Positions 1-8,522 of a stretch of DNA of 64,000 nt are shown here, piece by piece. Position 1 is the stretch's first letter; the number at the start of each line of letters is the position of its first letter. Made by a program: the position numbers and the translations under genes. Source of the DNA: Syntrophus gentianae (GTDB lineage Bacteria > Desulfobacterota > Syntrophia > Syntrophales > Syntrophaceae); contig NZ_FOBS01000006.1 in assembly GCF_900109885.1 (NCBI RefSeq), forward strand, positions 1 through 64,000, given 5' to 3'. The notes under the pieces are model-generated. The model did no database searches. It saw only the letters and a list, made by a program, of their open reading frames with translations, and was not told where the DNA came from.

Positions 1-164
1 ATCAAATCGTCTGTGAAAGTCCCAAATACCTTGATGTCATATTGATCGGTTCCATCTTTGTCCACATAAATAACGCAGGCCGATATGCTCTCCTTATGGA
101 CATCCAGGCCGCAACAAATGGGGTGCACTGTTCCAATAATTTTGCTATCTTCACGCTGAGTCAT
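1..164 (-). CDS. IS110-family transposase, N-terminal part (cut by window edge)
   Basis: Fifty-four codons are visible from an ATG at 164, with an AGGAGG ribosome-binding site at 171-176. The reading frame stays open to the window edge. The N-terminus carries CCGLDVHKESISACV, the typical first strand of the DEDD (RuvC-like) catalytic domain of IS110/IS1111 transposases, including the first catalytic Asp of GLDVHK. IS110 enzymes recombine circular element DNA using a serine-containing C-terminal domain, which lies outside the window. Whether the element is intact cannot be judged. It marks the left flank of the polysaccharide operon as a mobile boundary. Confidence 0.85.
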   Translation of the reverse strand, partial: MTQREDSKIIGTVHPICCGLDVHKESISACVIYVDKDGTDQYDIKVFGTFTDDL

Positions 165-264
165 GGTTTTCCTCCTGATTAAAAGTTTTTTGGGAAATTC
201 TTTTGTCAGTGGATTACCGTGACTCACTCCTGTATCGCAACAGCAATATTTTCATCCTTCGTTG

Positions 265-279
265 TGCCCGTGCCGGGCA
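265..279. repeat. Short perfect hairpin between IS110 gene and FkbM gene
   Basis: TGCCCG-TGC-CGGGCA forms a 6-bp stem with a 3-base loop in the 125-base gap between the transposase start and the FkbM stop. No T-run follows on either strand, so it is a poor terminator candidate. It may belong to the end structure of the IS110 element or be incidental. Confidence 0.4.
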
Positions 280-289
280 TGGTGGTTAG

Positions 290-1078
290 TTAGTTTACTA
301 AATAGCAGGAATGAATTTGGTTGTCTCTCTCTCGCATCCAAATGGATGTGTAGCCATTTTTTTTAATTATATCGTCTACTTCTTCGACATTAGAGTTGAA
401 ACTTTTAAGGAAATCCGGATGTGCCTCCAAAAAGATCAAACGCGGTTTTCTGCCGAATTCTCCCTTCAGCAATTGTTGCGCTCCTTTAATGCAAAGGATT
501 TCAGCTCCCTCAATATCAATTTTTAATGCCGTCGGTAATGGTAGTTCCCCGGTCGAGAGGGCATTATCCAACGTGTTCGTCTTTATCTTGATTTCTCCAC
601 GGGGTGCGTTAGATCTTCCGATCTGCTTCTTCAAGGTTGGAGCACAACCTGAAGCACCATCCGTGTATAAAGTTGCTTCGCTTTGAGTGTCACTTACCGC
701 CCATGATATATAATGAATGTTTGTTAATTGTTTGTTTAATTTAACGTTAAATTTCAACCGTTCAAGAGTTTCAAAATCAGGTTCAAATGCAATTACCTTG
801 CCCTGTTCGAGCAATGAAGCAGCATGGATTGAAAACAATCCAACACTTGCACCAATATCGAAGACGATATCTTGGGGAATCAGTTTAGACAGGAAAAAAT
901 TCAGGAATTCCCGTTCATCTCCATAATTGGCTATACGATGGTTTTCAACTGGGCTGAGCGCCTCAAAACGCAGAACGCCGTGTGGACCCTCTAAGCGGAT
1001 CTGTATTTTTTTTGATTGCCCACCTCGGTATAAACCAGGAAAAACTCCCTTTAACATGTTCTTAGCTATAGAAATCAT
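290..1078 (-). CDS. FkbM-family SAM-dependent methyltransferase
   Basis: 262 aa. The SAM-binding motif I reads VFDIGASVGLFSIHAA at about residues 72-87, followed by the acidic strand end VIAFEPD (about 95-101). The family motif KIDIEGAE, typical of FkbM O-methyltransferases, lies near residue 186. FkbM enzymes methylate hydroxyls on sugars and secondary metabolites. It is the last gene of the minus-strand polysaccharide operon, after the Wzt-like ATPase (44-base gap), so a role in methylating the exported glycan is likely but inferred. The local sequence is more AT-rich than the neighbouring envelope genes. Confidence 0.85.
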   Translation of the reverse strand: MISIAKNMLKGVFPGLYRGGQSKKIQIRLEGPHGVLRFEALSPVENHRIANYGDEREFLNFFLSKLIPQDIVFDIGASVGLFSIHAASLLEQGKVIAFEPDFETLERLKFNVKLNKQLTNIHYISWAVSDTQSEATLYTDGASGCAPTLKKQIGRSNAPRGEIKIKTNTLDNALSTGELPLPTALKIDIEGAEILCIKGAQQLLKGEFGRKPRLIFLEAHPDFLKSFNSNVEEVDDIIKKNGYTSIWMRERDNQIHSCYLVN

Positions 1079-1122
1079 AGAGACAATCCTGAAGGAAATT
1101 TATTTTGTCCAAAATAAATTCA

Positions 1123-2397
1123 TTATTTATACCAATTCAGAAGCATGGCGACGCTGCCCGGGCGCTTATCTGCAAAACTTAAAAACGAAGAAGACCTCGA
1201 GTGGAGAACGACCACAAATCCGAGAGCATCAGCTAAGTGCTGAATCTTATGAATGTTGGCGACACCTGTTCCCGGTGTTATTACGTATTTGCCTGGTTTT
1301 AAAAGAGGATAGGGAATAGCGATCTCGCAGGTATAAATTCCAATCTCTCGATGATCCAGTAACTCAGGATGATTGTCCGTATCAAAAGAAAAGAAGACGG
1401 TGGAATCATTCCGTTTGAGCTCAAAATTCACGATGCCGCCTTGAATCCGTTTATGGACAACGTATTCGAGTTGAATGATGACCTGCTCAAACATGTCAAA
1501 TTCGTTCTGAACGATGCCATTCCTGTTGATAATGCTTCCTTTGACAATCTGGATCGGTAATTCCGGGTCTTCCTCAATTTCAAAAAAGGATTTACTCCTT
1601 ATATCAAAATCATGAGAATAATTTTCGATAACAGTTTCCGGCTTTGCATCGCATACGACATGCCCGTTTTTCAACAGAATGCACCGGTCGCAAAGGGCAC
1701 GAATCATATCGAGCTGGTGGCTCACGAATAAAACCGTTCGTCCTTCATGGGCAACCTCCCCCATTTTCCCCAGGCATTTCTTTTGAAATGCGGCATCCCC
1801 AACCGCCAGCACCTCATCCACCACCAGAATTTCAGGCTCCAGGTGGGCTGCCACGGCAAAAGCCAGGCGAACGTACATGCCGCTGGAGTATCGCTTAACC
1901 GGGGTGTCCAGGTACTTCTCCACTTCAGCGAAGGCTACGATTTCATCGAACTTGCGCCGGATCTCCCTCCGGGTCATACCGAGAATGGTCCCGTTCAGAT
2001 AGATATTCTCCCGCCCCGTGAGCTCGGGGTGAAAGCCGGTACCCACTTCCAGCAGGCTGGCTACACGGCCATCAATCGTTGCACGGCCAGCTGAAGGTTC
2101 GATAATGCGGCTCAGAATCTTTAACAGGGTGCTTTTCCCGGCGCCATTGCGGCCGATGACGCCCACCGCTTCCCCGCACCGGATCTTGAAACTCACATCC
2201 CTGAGCGCCCATACCTCTTCCATGGTATCGCCCTGGATGACGGGATTCCCCTTTGCGAGATCCTTTGTCCTGTTCCAAAAGGTCCGCAGATTCTGCATCA
2301 ATACATCGCGCAGAGACAGGTAAGGACCGTTTTTCACCTGGTGGCCGATGATGTATTTTTTCCCAAGGTTTTCGGTGCAAATGACAGTGTCGGACAT
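1123..2397 (-). CDS. wzt: ABC transporter ATP-binding protein, Wzt-like polysaccharide exporter
   Basis: 424 aa. The N-terminal nucleotide-binding domain has Walker A GRNGAGKSTL (about residue 83), the signature YSSGMYVRLAFAV (about 168) and Walker B ILVVDEVLAVGD (about 191). These are of the polysaccharide/teichoate exporter subtype (ABCA). The 170-residue C-terminal extension resembles the Wzt C-terminal beta-sandwich that recognises the modified end of O-antigen. The gene starts 14 bases downstream of the permease gene on the same strand, so the two form the exporter. It energises export of a lipid-linked glycan across the inner membrane. Substrate identity is not visible. Confidence 0.9.
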   Translation of the reverse strand: MSDTVICTENLGKKYIIGHQVKNGPYLSLRDVLMQNLRTFWNRTKDLAKGNPVIQGDTMEEVWALRDVSFKIRCGEAVGVIGRNGAGKSTLLKILSRIIEPSAGRATIDGRVASLLEVGTGFHPELTGRENIYLNGTILGMTRREIRRKFDEIVAFAEVEKYLDTPVKRYSSGMYVRLAFAVAAHLEPEILVVDEVLAVGDAAFQKKCLGKMGEVAHEGRTVLFVSHQLDMIRALCDRCILLKNGHVVCDAKPETVIENYSHDFDIRSKSFFEIEEDPELPIQIVKGSIINRNGIVQNEFDMFEQVIIQLEYVVHKRIQGGIVNFELKRNDSTVFFSFDTDNHPELLDHREIGIYTCEIAIPYPLLKPGKYVITPGTGVANIHKIQHLADALGFVVVLHSRSSSFLSFADKRPGSVAMLLNWYK

Positions 2398-2410
2398 GAT
2401 CTCTGAATTC

Positions 2411-3232
2411 CTAAATCAGATCGGCAAAAGTGTTTTCCGTCTTACGAAAACGAGAGATACCGAGCCAGAGAAAAAAGAGGATGATCGTGAGGCTGATCAG
2501 GAGGCTGGGAATATACAATAGGCTGTCACCGCCCAGGATGCACCAGCGGAAGCCGTCTATGACCCCCACCAGGGGATTGAGACTGTAAAGTAGTCGCCAT
2601 TGTTCCGGAATAACTCGACTGCTGAATCCCACCGGGGAGACATAGAGCCCGAACTGGACTACAAAGGGTATGATGTAGCGAAAATCGCGATATTTCACGT
2701 TGAGTGCCGTAATCCACAGGGCGGGGCCCAGACTGGCCAGTAAAGTCATGAAAATGAAAAAGGGCAGCAGGAGGATATGCCAGTCCGGTGCCCACTGGTA
2801 ATAAACCATGATCCCGAGCAGGATGACAAAGCTGATGAGGAAATCGGCGAAAGCGGTTACCAGAGTTGCCACAGGAATAATCAGCCTGGGGAAGTACACC
2901 TTGCTGATCAGGTTTGTGTTGCCGATCAGGCTGTTTGAGGCGTCGGTCAGTGAATTTGAAAAGAGAGACCAGGGAAGCATGGCGGCAAAGACCATGATGG
3001 CGTAAGGTGCGTTGCCGTCACTGGGCAATTTGGCAATTTGACCGAAAATCACGGTAAAGACGATCATCGTGAGCAGTGGCCGAATGATTGCCCAGAGAAT
3101 CCCGATGAGAGTCTGTTTGTAGCGCACGGAAATATCGCGCCATGCAAGAACAAGAAAAAGCTCCCGGTAGTGCCAGAGATCAGCCCAGTAGTTTTTCTCG
3201 GTATGACCCGCCTCAATAATAATTTGGCTCAT
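2411..3232 (-). CDS. wzm: ABC-2 type polysaccharide export permease, Wzm-like
   Basis: 273 aa with about six hydrophobic segments. It opens with the family-typical amphipathic stretch (DLWHYRELFLVLAWRDI) and RYKQTLIGILWAIIRPLLTM just before and within the first membrane segment. This arrangement is characteristic of TagG/Wzm permeases that pair with a Wzt ATPase, which follows immediately downstream. It probably forms the channel for undecaprenyl-linked O-antigen or a similar glycan. It is preceded by a methyltransferase gene with a 24-base gap. Confidence 0.9.
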   Translation of the reverse strand: MSQIIIEAGHTEKNYWADLWHYRELFLVLAWRDISVRYKQTLIGILWAIIRPLLTMIVFTVIFGQIAKLPSDGNAPYAIMVFAAMLPWSLFSNSLTDASNSLIGNTNLISKVYFPRLIIPVATLVTAFADFLISFVILLGIMVYYQWAPDWHILLLPFFIFMTLLASLGPALWITALNVKYRDFRYIIPFVVQFGLYVSPVGFSSRVIPEQWRLLYSLNPLVGVIDGFRWCILGGDSLLYIPSLLISLTIILFFLWLGISRFRKTENTFADLI

Positions 3233-3256
3233 GTTTTTACGGATTATCGACGGCTG

Positions 3257-4033
3257 TCACAATCTTCTTGCTGCCACAAGAACATTCCAGGTATCTTCGG
3301 CCGGCGACCGGGCTAAGTCTTCAAAGCTGCTGATGTGGATTTGCTCCATTGCCGCCTGACGGATGAAAAAAGCCAGTTCCTGGGGGAAGAAGTAACGCAT
3401 GATGTGCCTTTCCTCTGCCTCTTGAAGAACCTGTCCGTCTTGCAGATGCCGCAGGCGATAGCGGACTTCGCAGAGATGCCGAAAGATATCCAGGGTTCCC
3501 GATGCGTTCCGAATGATCTCACTTTGCCCCGTCCGGATCGTTTTTTCCTTTGCCTCCGGTCTCTGCCGTAAAACGGCCGGGCCGTACCAGACATCACAGA
3601 TAAAAAGGCCACCCGGCTTGAGATGACGGCTGACCGAGTTCAATGCAGCCAGGATATCCTCATTGGTCGTCGAATAACCCAGCACGGCGAACATCATCAG
3701 GACGGCGTCATATTGATCCGGAAGCGAGAGGCGGCGCAGGTCCTCCAGTAGAAAGGCAAGTTGTCCTGTTGGCAGGGAATGAGCCTTTAACCGGGCTTGT
3801 TGCAGCATGTCCTCGGCGAGATCCACACCCGTGACCCGGTATCCCCTTTGGGCCAGTGGGATTGCATGACTGCCCGTCCCGCAGCCGAGATCGAGGATTG
3901 TGCGGATCTTGGCCGATGCGAATTTTCTGAAGATCTCCTCTATCAGATCGCATTCGGACTCATAATTCTTATCCTGATACAGGAAATCATAAGCTTCCGC
4001 ATAGTCTTTTTGAAAAGGGATGTTGACCATCAT
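3257..4033 (-). CDS. Class I SAM-dependent methyltransferase
   Basis: 258 aa. Motif I ILDLGCGTGSHAIPLA (about residues 45-60) and the acidic loop VTGVDLAEDML (about 68-78) define a Rossmann-type methyltransferase of the Methyltransf_25/11 type. The C-terminal part (HIMRYFFPQELAFFIRQ) is the usual cap of small-molecule or sugar methyltransferases. The acceptor is unknown. The position between an aminotransferase and the exporter suggests methylation of an aminosugar or of the glycan terminus, where terminal methylation can act as a chain-length and export signal in Wzm/Wzt systems. Confidence 0.8.
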   Translation of the reverse strand: MMVNIPFQKDYAEAYDFLYQDKNYESECDLIEEIFRKFASAKIRTILDLGCGTGSHAIPLAQRGYRVTGVDLAEDMLQQARLKAHSLPTGQLAFLLEDLRRLSLPDQYDAVLMMFAVLGYSTTNEDILAALNSVSRHLKPGGLFICDVWYGPAVLRQRPEAKEKTIRTGQSEIIRNASGTLDIFRHLCEVRYRLRHLQDGQVLQEAEERHIMRYFFPQELAFFIRQAAMEQIHISSFEDLARSPAEDTWNVLVAARRL

Positions 4034-4089
4034 AAAAAATTAAATGTTTGTTTGACCAGCTATTTATCTGTTAACATCAGGAAAAATTT

Positions 4090-5247
4090 TCAAGTCAGGA
4101 TGTTTCTCACCGCTTCCGCCACTTCGTCGATCTGCGATTCCGTCAGTGTCAGTCCCGAAGGGAGATAAAGTCCCTGGCGGGCCAGCCGTTCAGATACCGG
4201 GTATTTTTCATTCTTGAAAAGACCCATCTTGTGAAAAACGGGTTGTTCGTGCATGCCGAGGAAAAACGGCCGGGTATCGATGCCTTTGTCACGCAATCGT
4301 TGTGCCATTTGGGAGGCGTTTATGCCGGTCTCCTCCTCGAGGACGATTCCAAACATCCAGTAGATCGATTTTGCCCAAGGCTCTTCAATGGGGAGCATGA
4401 GATCGCGAAGATCGCTCAGGCGTTCACCATAAGCTTTGCCGATTGCCTTTTTTTTCTCCAGGATGGTTTCTATCCGTTCAAGTTGGCCCAGTCCGATGGC
4501 GGCCTGAATATTGGTCATGCGGAAATTGTGCCCCGCTTCGGTATGCAGGAACCGCTGCTCCGGACGAAAACAGAGGTTGCGCAGGCTGCGGGCCTTTTCT
4601 GCGAACATTGCATTGTCTGTAATGACCATGCCCCCCTCGCCGGTTGTGATCGCCTTGTTTGCATAAAAACTGAACACGGCCAGATCGCTTAATCCGCCGC
4701 ACCGTTTCCATGCCGCACTGCCGCCGGTTCGGCCGGCGAGATATTCCGCACCATGGGCCTCGGCGGCATCTTCAAGAACCGTCAGAGAATAAGTATCCGC
4801 CAGTTCCAGGATGGGATCCACATCCACGGGATGTCCATAGATGTGAACCGGCATGATGGCCTTAAGCCGGTGGGCGTTTCCTGCCTGAACTTCCCGGTCT
4901 ATCGCATCTTTGACCCCTTCAGGGGACAGGCACCAGGTATGGGGGTCGCAATCCGCCAGAACCGGTATCCCTCCATTATAGATGACCGCCAGGGCGCAGG
5001 AAATGATGGTGAAGGTCGGGAGCACAACACGATCCCCCGGTTCCAGACCAATGCAGCCCAAGGCAACCTGAAGGGCTGCCGTACCGCTGCTGACGGCAAC
5101 GCCGAATTTCTTTCCGCAGTAGTCAGCCCATTTCTCCTCAAATTGTTCAATAAAACGGCCCGATGAGGAAATCCATCCCGTATGCAGACATTCGCGGACA
5201 TACGCCTCCTCCTGCTTGCCTATCAGGGGTTCGTTGACAGGAATCAT
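4090..5247 (-). CDS. DegT/DnrJ/EryC1/StrS PLP-dependent sugar aminotransferase
   Basis: 385 aa, the usual length for the family. The start MIPVNEPLIGKQEEAYVRE, the SSGTAALQVAL phosphate-binding loop, the VLEDAAEAHGA motif and the PLP lysine in FYANKAITTGEGG are all present. Members aminate nucleotide-linked ketosugars. The Lys and surrounding TTGEGG indicate a catalytically competent enzyme rather than a dehydratase. It is followed by the methyltransferase and preceded by a WxcM-like cupin with a 2-base gap, a pairing common in synthesis of acylated or methylated amino-deoxysugars. Confidence 0.9.
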   Translation of the reverse strand: MIPVNEPLIGKQEEAYVRECLHTGWISSSGRFIEQFEEKWADYCGKKFGVAVSSGTAALQVALGCIGLEPGDRVVLPTFTIISCALAVIYNGGIPVLADCDPHTWCLSPEGVKDAIDREVQAGNAHRLKAIMPVHIYGHPVDVDPILELADTYSLTVLEDAAEAHGAEYLAGRTGGSAAWKRCGGLSDLAVFSFYANKAITTGEGGMVITDNAMFAEKARSLRNLCFRPEQRFLHTEAGHNFRMTNIQAAIGLGQLERIETILEKKKAIGKAYGERLSDLRDLMLPIEEPWAKSIYWMFGIVLEEETGINASQMAQRLRDKGIDTRPFFLGMHEQPVFHKMGLFKNEKYPVSERLARQGLYLPSGLTLTESQIDEVAEAVRNILT

Positions 5248-5249
5248 TT

Positions 5250-5687
5250 TCAGGCCTCCTTATCTTCGAAGCGGGTCTTATCGCCCTCTCCTGCATAAGG
5301 TCCCTGCTTGACTTCGATCATCGAGGTCTCCTCCAGCATTTCAAAGGAATGTCCGCCGCCGCACAACAGAATTAGGTCGCCGCTTTCCAGGGTCCGGGAT
5401 GTGATGAAATCCTTTTCAGAAGAGAAGAGATTCACCTTCACTCTGCCGCGTCGGATCATCAGGACCTCCTGGGTGTACAGGACCTGCCGGAACAGGAAAT
5501 TGTGGACATGGGGAGCAATTTTATGACCGGCAGGATGCTGCATGCAGGCCACCTGCTGGGAAAAGGTAGGAGGGGTGAAAAACCGGATACCGGGTTCATC
5601 ATAACCTGCCCGAATAATCAGGGCAAGGGGTTCCAGTCCGAAAGAAATGGTTTCAACCAGGGAAGAGGAGGATTCTTCAGGGTTCAT
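5250..5687 (-). CDS. WxcM-like cupin domain protein
   Basis: 145 aa single-domain cupin. The first cupin motif is visible as PHVHNF, and the second half carries SGDLILLCGGGHSFEM. Small cupins of this kind (FdtA/WxcM relatives) act as sugar ketoisomerases or hydroxylases/epimerases in nucleotide-sugar pathways, or sense metabolites. The reading frame overlaps the end of the upstream glycosyltransferase gene by 11 bases and sits 2 bases before the aminotransferase start, implying translational coupling. The precise activity cannot be assigned. Confidence 0.65.
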   Translation of the reverse strand: MNPEESSSSLVETISFGLEPLALIIRAGYDEPGIRFFTPPTFSQQVACMQHPAGHKIAPHVHNFLFRQVLYTQEVLMIRRGRVKVNLFSSEKDFITSRTLESGDLILLCGGGHSFEMLEETSMIEVKQGPYAGEGDKTRFEDKEA

Positions 5688-6615
5688 GGGTTTTTTCCTT
5701 TACCGTTTCCTGAGTCTGTGGTGCGGATCTTTGCTGATCTGTTCGTTCGTACCGGAGTTGCGCCACCTGTTCCGAGACCAGCCCCACCATGAATACGACC
5801 ACGGACATGGTCATGAGCATGGCGGAAGTGGGACCGTATCGGCCGTCCATGGTAAAGATCCGGAAAAGACCATATCCCAGTCCCGTTGCGAGCATGAAGA
5901 AGCTGACCGGAAGAAATACCCGCATGGGAGAGAAGAGGGTGGCAATCTTTAAAAGGATCAGAAAAAAACGGGCGCCATCCCGAAAGAGGCGGATTTTGCT
6001 TTTGCCGATGCGGCGGGCTGTGGCGATAGGAACATAAGCCAGGCTGTAACCGGAACGGACAACCGCCAGGGTCAGCGTCGTTGGGTAGGAGAAGGTGTTG
6101 GGCAGCAGGGAGACGAACTCGCGGGCGACGACCGCTTTGATCGCGCGAAAGCCCGAGGTGAGATCGTCGATTTTCCTTTTGCAGACATAAGAAGCGAACC
6201 GGTTGTAAATGGCATTGGCGAAATCCCGGTGCAGGGGAGTGTCTGAATAGCGGTTCCGGGCGCCAACCGTCATATCATAAGCAGCCATCTTTTCCAGCAG
6301 GTGCGGGATGTCTTCCGGGGCGTGCTGGCCGTCTCCGTCGAGCATGACCAGGATGTCCCCTTGTGTATTTCGGATGCCCGTCTTGATGGCGGCGCCGTTT
6401 CCAATGGCGTAAGGGTGACGGATGACCCTTGCACCGCAGTATCCGGCGTTTTTCGCAGTGTCGTCCTCCGAACCGTCGTCAATCACGAGAATTTCATGGG
6501 ATAGTTTGCAGGCATCCATGACGCTCCCGGCACGTTTTACGATATCGCCGATACTGGCGGCTTCGTTATGGGCCGGAATGACGATGCTTATGTCAGGGCG
6601 AGTGAAAGGTTTCAT
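5677..6615 (-). CDS. Family 2 glycosyltransferase, polyprenyl-phosphate sugar type with C-terminal membrane segments
   Basis: 312 aa. The GT-A domain begins DISIVIPAHNEAASIGDIV, with the metal-binding VMLDGDGQHAPEDI (about residue 92) and a DLTSGFRAI acceptor motif (about 152). The last 100 residues hold two hydrophobic helices (about 237-258 and 273-295). This architecture matches DPM1/GtrB-like enzymes that charge undecaprenyl phosphate with a sugar at the inner membrane. It is the first clear gene of the polysaccharide operon; the cupin upstream at 6660 has a 44-base gap. Confidence 0.88.
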   Translation of the reverse strand: MKPFTRPDISIVIPAHNEAASIGDIVKRAGSVMDACKLSHEILVIDDGSEDDTAKNAGYCGARVIRHPYAIGNGAAIKTGIRNTQGDILVMLDGDGQHAPEDIPHLLEKMAAYDMTVGARNRYSDTPLHRDFANAIYNRFASYVCKRKIDDLTSGFRAIKAVVAREFVSLLPNTFSYPTTLTLAVVRSGYSLAYVPIATARRIGKSKIRLFRDGARFFLILLKIATLFSPMRVFLPVSFFMLATGLGYGLFRIFTMDGRYGPTSAMLMTMSVVVFMVGLVSEQVAQLRYERTDQQRSAPQTQETVKEKTHEP

Positions 6616-6659
6616 GAGCTCATTTTTTCAAGTAGACGATCGCCGGGTTGCTGAGACAC

Positions 6660-7001
6660 TCAATGAGGATAAGCGGCGACGACCAAGACCACGGTGTCCT
6701 CTTCCGTGTTGTTGGTCAGGCTGTGGACATCTCCCGCCGGGATCCAGACGGCGTCACCCGCTTTGACATCCTTTTCATCGTTGCCAACGCGCATTCGACC
6801 CCCACCCTGCAGAATGAAGTAGATCTCCTCAACAGGATCGATGTGAGCTTCCAGGGTATTCCCTTTGGGCAGAAAGGCATAAGCGAGAAATTCAATGCCT
6901 TTCATGAAAGAACTGGTCAGGATCATGCGGGCGATTCCGCCGCCATGAGCGCGATAGGTCGTTTGAGTTACCTCGGGGTCGTTCATGTTTCTTACAATCA
7001 T
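6660..7001 (-). CDS. Small cupin domain protein
   Basis: 113 aa from the ATG at 7001, chosen over a longer reading because an AGGAGG site (7007-7012) sits five bases upstream. A cupin fold is shown by the motif EAHIDPVEEIYFILQGGGRMRV with GDAVWIPAGDVHSL in the second half. Metal ligands His, Glu and a C-terminal His are present. Function is unknown: such proteins range from isomerases to sensors. It leads the minus-strand polysaccharide operon but may be independent. Confidence 0.75.
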   Translation of the reverse strand: MIVRNMNDPEVTQTTYRAHGGGIARMILTSSFMKGIEFLAYAFLPKGNTLEAHIDPVEEIYFILQGGGRMRVGNDEKDVKAGDAVWIPAGDVHSLTNNTEEDTVVLVVAAYPH

Positions 7002-7216
7002 ATTTTCCTCCTGATAGAATGCTGTGATATACAACAGTTACAGAGATGCTGTCAAGAAAGTATCCCTCTGCGGCGGAAAATCTCCCCTGAGGAAGACACA
7101 AGTTGTTGAGAATTTATGGCGCATCATGTAGATAAACTCCGCTTCTTCAATCAAGAGAGCTGATCCTGGTTTAGAAGCGTAAAGACCAAAAAGACCATAT
7201 TCTGTGAGCTTCAGTC

Positions 7217-7399
7217 ATGAAGAGAAGAAAAAAAATCACTCCGGAAACGCCTGATACCGGGAATGCCCGGAGAGAAAACCGATGGTGTGAAAGGCACGGC
7301 TATTTTATCGATCTTGAGGCCTGCGTGGCTCGTTCCGCCGAACGGCCGCACTGCCGCCGTTGCCTTTTGCGATGGCGGCAGCTTTCGCTTCCCCTTTGA
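7217..7399 (+). CDS. Small cysteine-rich protein of unknown function
   Basis: 60 aa, very basic at the N-terminus (MKRRKKI). It has spaced Cys/His residues (WCERHGYFIDLEAC, then PHCRRCLLRW) that could form a small zinc site. No strong ribosome-binding site precedes the ATG, so the gene is plausible rather than proven. It stands alone in a 650-base stretch between the minus-strand cupin and the HDOD gene. Confidence 0.4.
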   Translation: MKRRKKITPETPDTGNARRENRWCERHGYFIDLEACVARSAERPHCRRCLLRWRQLSLPL

Positions 7400-7505
7400 A
7401 CCGGTATCCCCCCTCCCGGCATTTCCTTCCTTGACTTGAAGGCCGTCATTTCCTGCGATTGAATTTCATCTTCCGGGCCATCTTGCTGTGAATACACAGA
7501 AAATA

Positions 7506-7519
7506 GTTTAAATTTAAAC
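7506..7519. promoter_or_regulatory. 14-bp perfect palindrome upstream of the HDOD gene
   Basis: GTTTAAATTTAAAC reads identically on both strands. It lies about 140 bases before the HDOD start in an otherwise gene-free stretch (7400-7657). It could be an operator, but no regulator is known for it and AT-rich palindromes also arise by chance. Confidence 0.35.
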
Positions 7520-7657
7520 AAAAAGGGAATAGACTAAATCCCGATGAAAAATATGGTGATGGCGGACAATTTCCCTTGAAATACGATGGGCTTTCGATTA
7601 GCTTGAATATGTCAGGCAATTCCTTCCCCATAAGTCTAAACGGAGCATTTGAAGCTT

Positions 7658-8521
7658 ATGCCAAAATCCTTGGACGAACTGCTGTCGCTTGTTAATAAGT
7701 CGAATATCGCTTCTCTGAGAACCACTCTGGTTAAACTTATTGAAGTTATTCATAATCCTGATTCCAGCGTTACGGAGCTGAAAAATCTTATAGAAGTCGA
7801 TCCGCCCCTCTCCGCCAATGTGCTTCGCCGGGCCAATTCCGCTTTATACGGGATGCGCCGGGGGATTGCCAGCATCATGGATGCCATTATTTTTGTTGGA
7901 TTTGATGCCATTGTGGAATTGACCATTAATCAGAAGTTTTTTGAGCTCTTTCAGAGCAATGGCCTGGATACGAGCGGTTATTCCCGGACGGCCCTCTGGG
8001 AGCATTGTGTCGGCGTCGCCCTTTGCGGTAAACTTATTTACCGGCGTGAGTTTCGAAAAGGCGGTGGGGAAATGTACACAGCGGGTCTTCTTCATGACAT
8101 CGGTATCATCGTAGAAGACAAGTTTTTGCATGATGAGTTTATTTCCATCCTGGCAAATATGAAAAAGAACGAAAGTGATCTCCATTCGGCTGAAATCGAT
8201 GTCCTGGGTTATTGCCATGAAGATATTGGGAAAAAACTGGCAGAAAGCTGGAACTTCCCCGAAGAACTGAGCCGGGTGATCGGAATGGCGGAGCGGCCCG
8301 AAGCAGAGGATTCGTCCCCTTTTCTCATGGCCGATACGCTTTATGTTGCCAATTGTGCCTGTCAACTGCGCAAGGTCGGATTTTCTGAAACAAGCCAGGT
8401 GGATGATCCGACTTACGAATTTTGTCTGAATCGACTTGAAATCAAAGAACGGGCACTGGAGATCATTATGGATGAGGTTGAAACACAGATTGCACAGATG
8501 AAAGAGGACGGATGGTTTTGA
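7658..8521 (+). CDS. HDOD domain signalling protein
   Basis: 287 aa from the ATG at 7658; a TTG at 7649 in frame is the alternative, but the CGGAG at 7641-7645 is too close to it. The N-terminal half has the HDOD pattern (LKNLIEVDPPLSANVLRRANSA) and the central part keeps an HDIG-like sequence LLHDIGIIVEDK. HDOD proteins are non-catalytic relatives of HD-GYP phosphodiesterases found in bacterial signalling. Its stop is one base before the start of a hybrid histidine kinase gene, so the two are probably cotranscribed and functionally linked. Confidence 0.85.
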   Translation: MPKSLDELLSLVNKSNIASLRTTLVKLIEVIHNPDSSVTELKNLIEVDPPLSANVLRRANSALYGMRRGIASIMDAIIFVGFDAIVELTINQKFFELFQSNGLDTSGYSRTALWEHCVGVALCGKLIYRREFRKGGGEMYTAGLLHDIGIIVEDKFLHDEFISILANMKKNESDLHSAEIDVLGYCHEDIGKKLAESWNFPEELSRVIGMAERPEAEDSSPFLMADTLYVANCACQLRKVGFSETSQVDDPTYEFCLNRLEIKERALEIIMDEVETQIAQMKEDGWF

Positions 8522-8522
8522 G

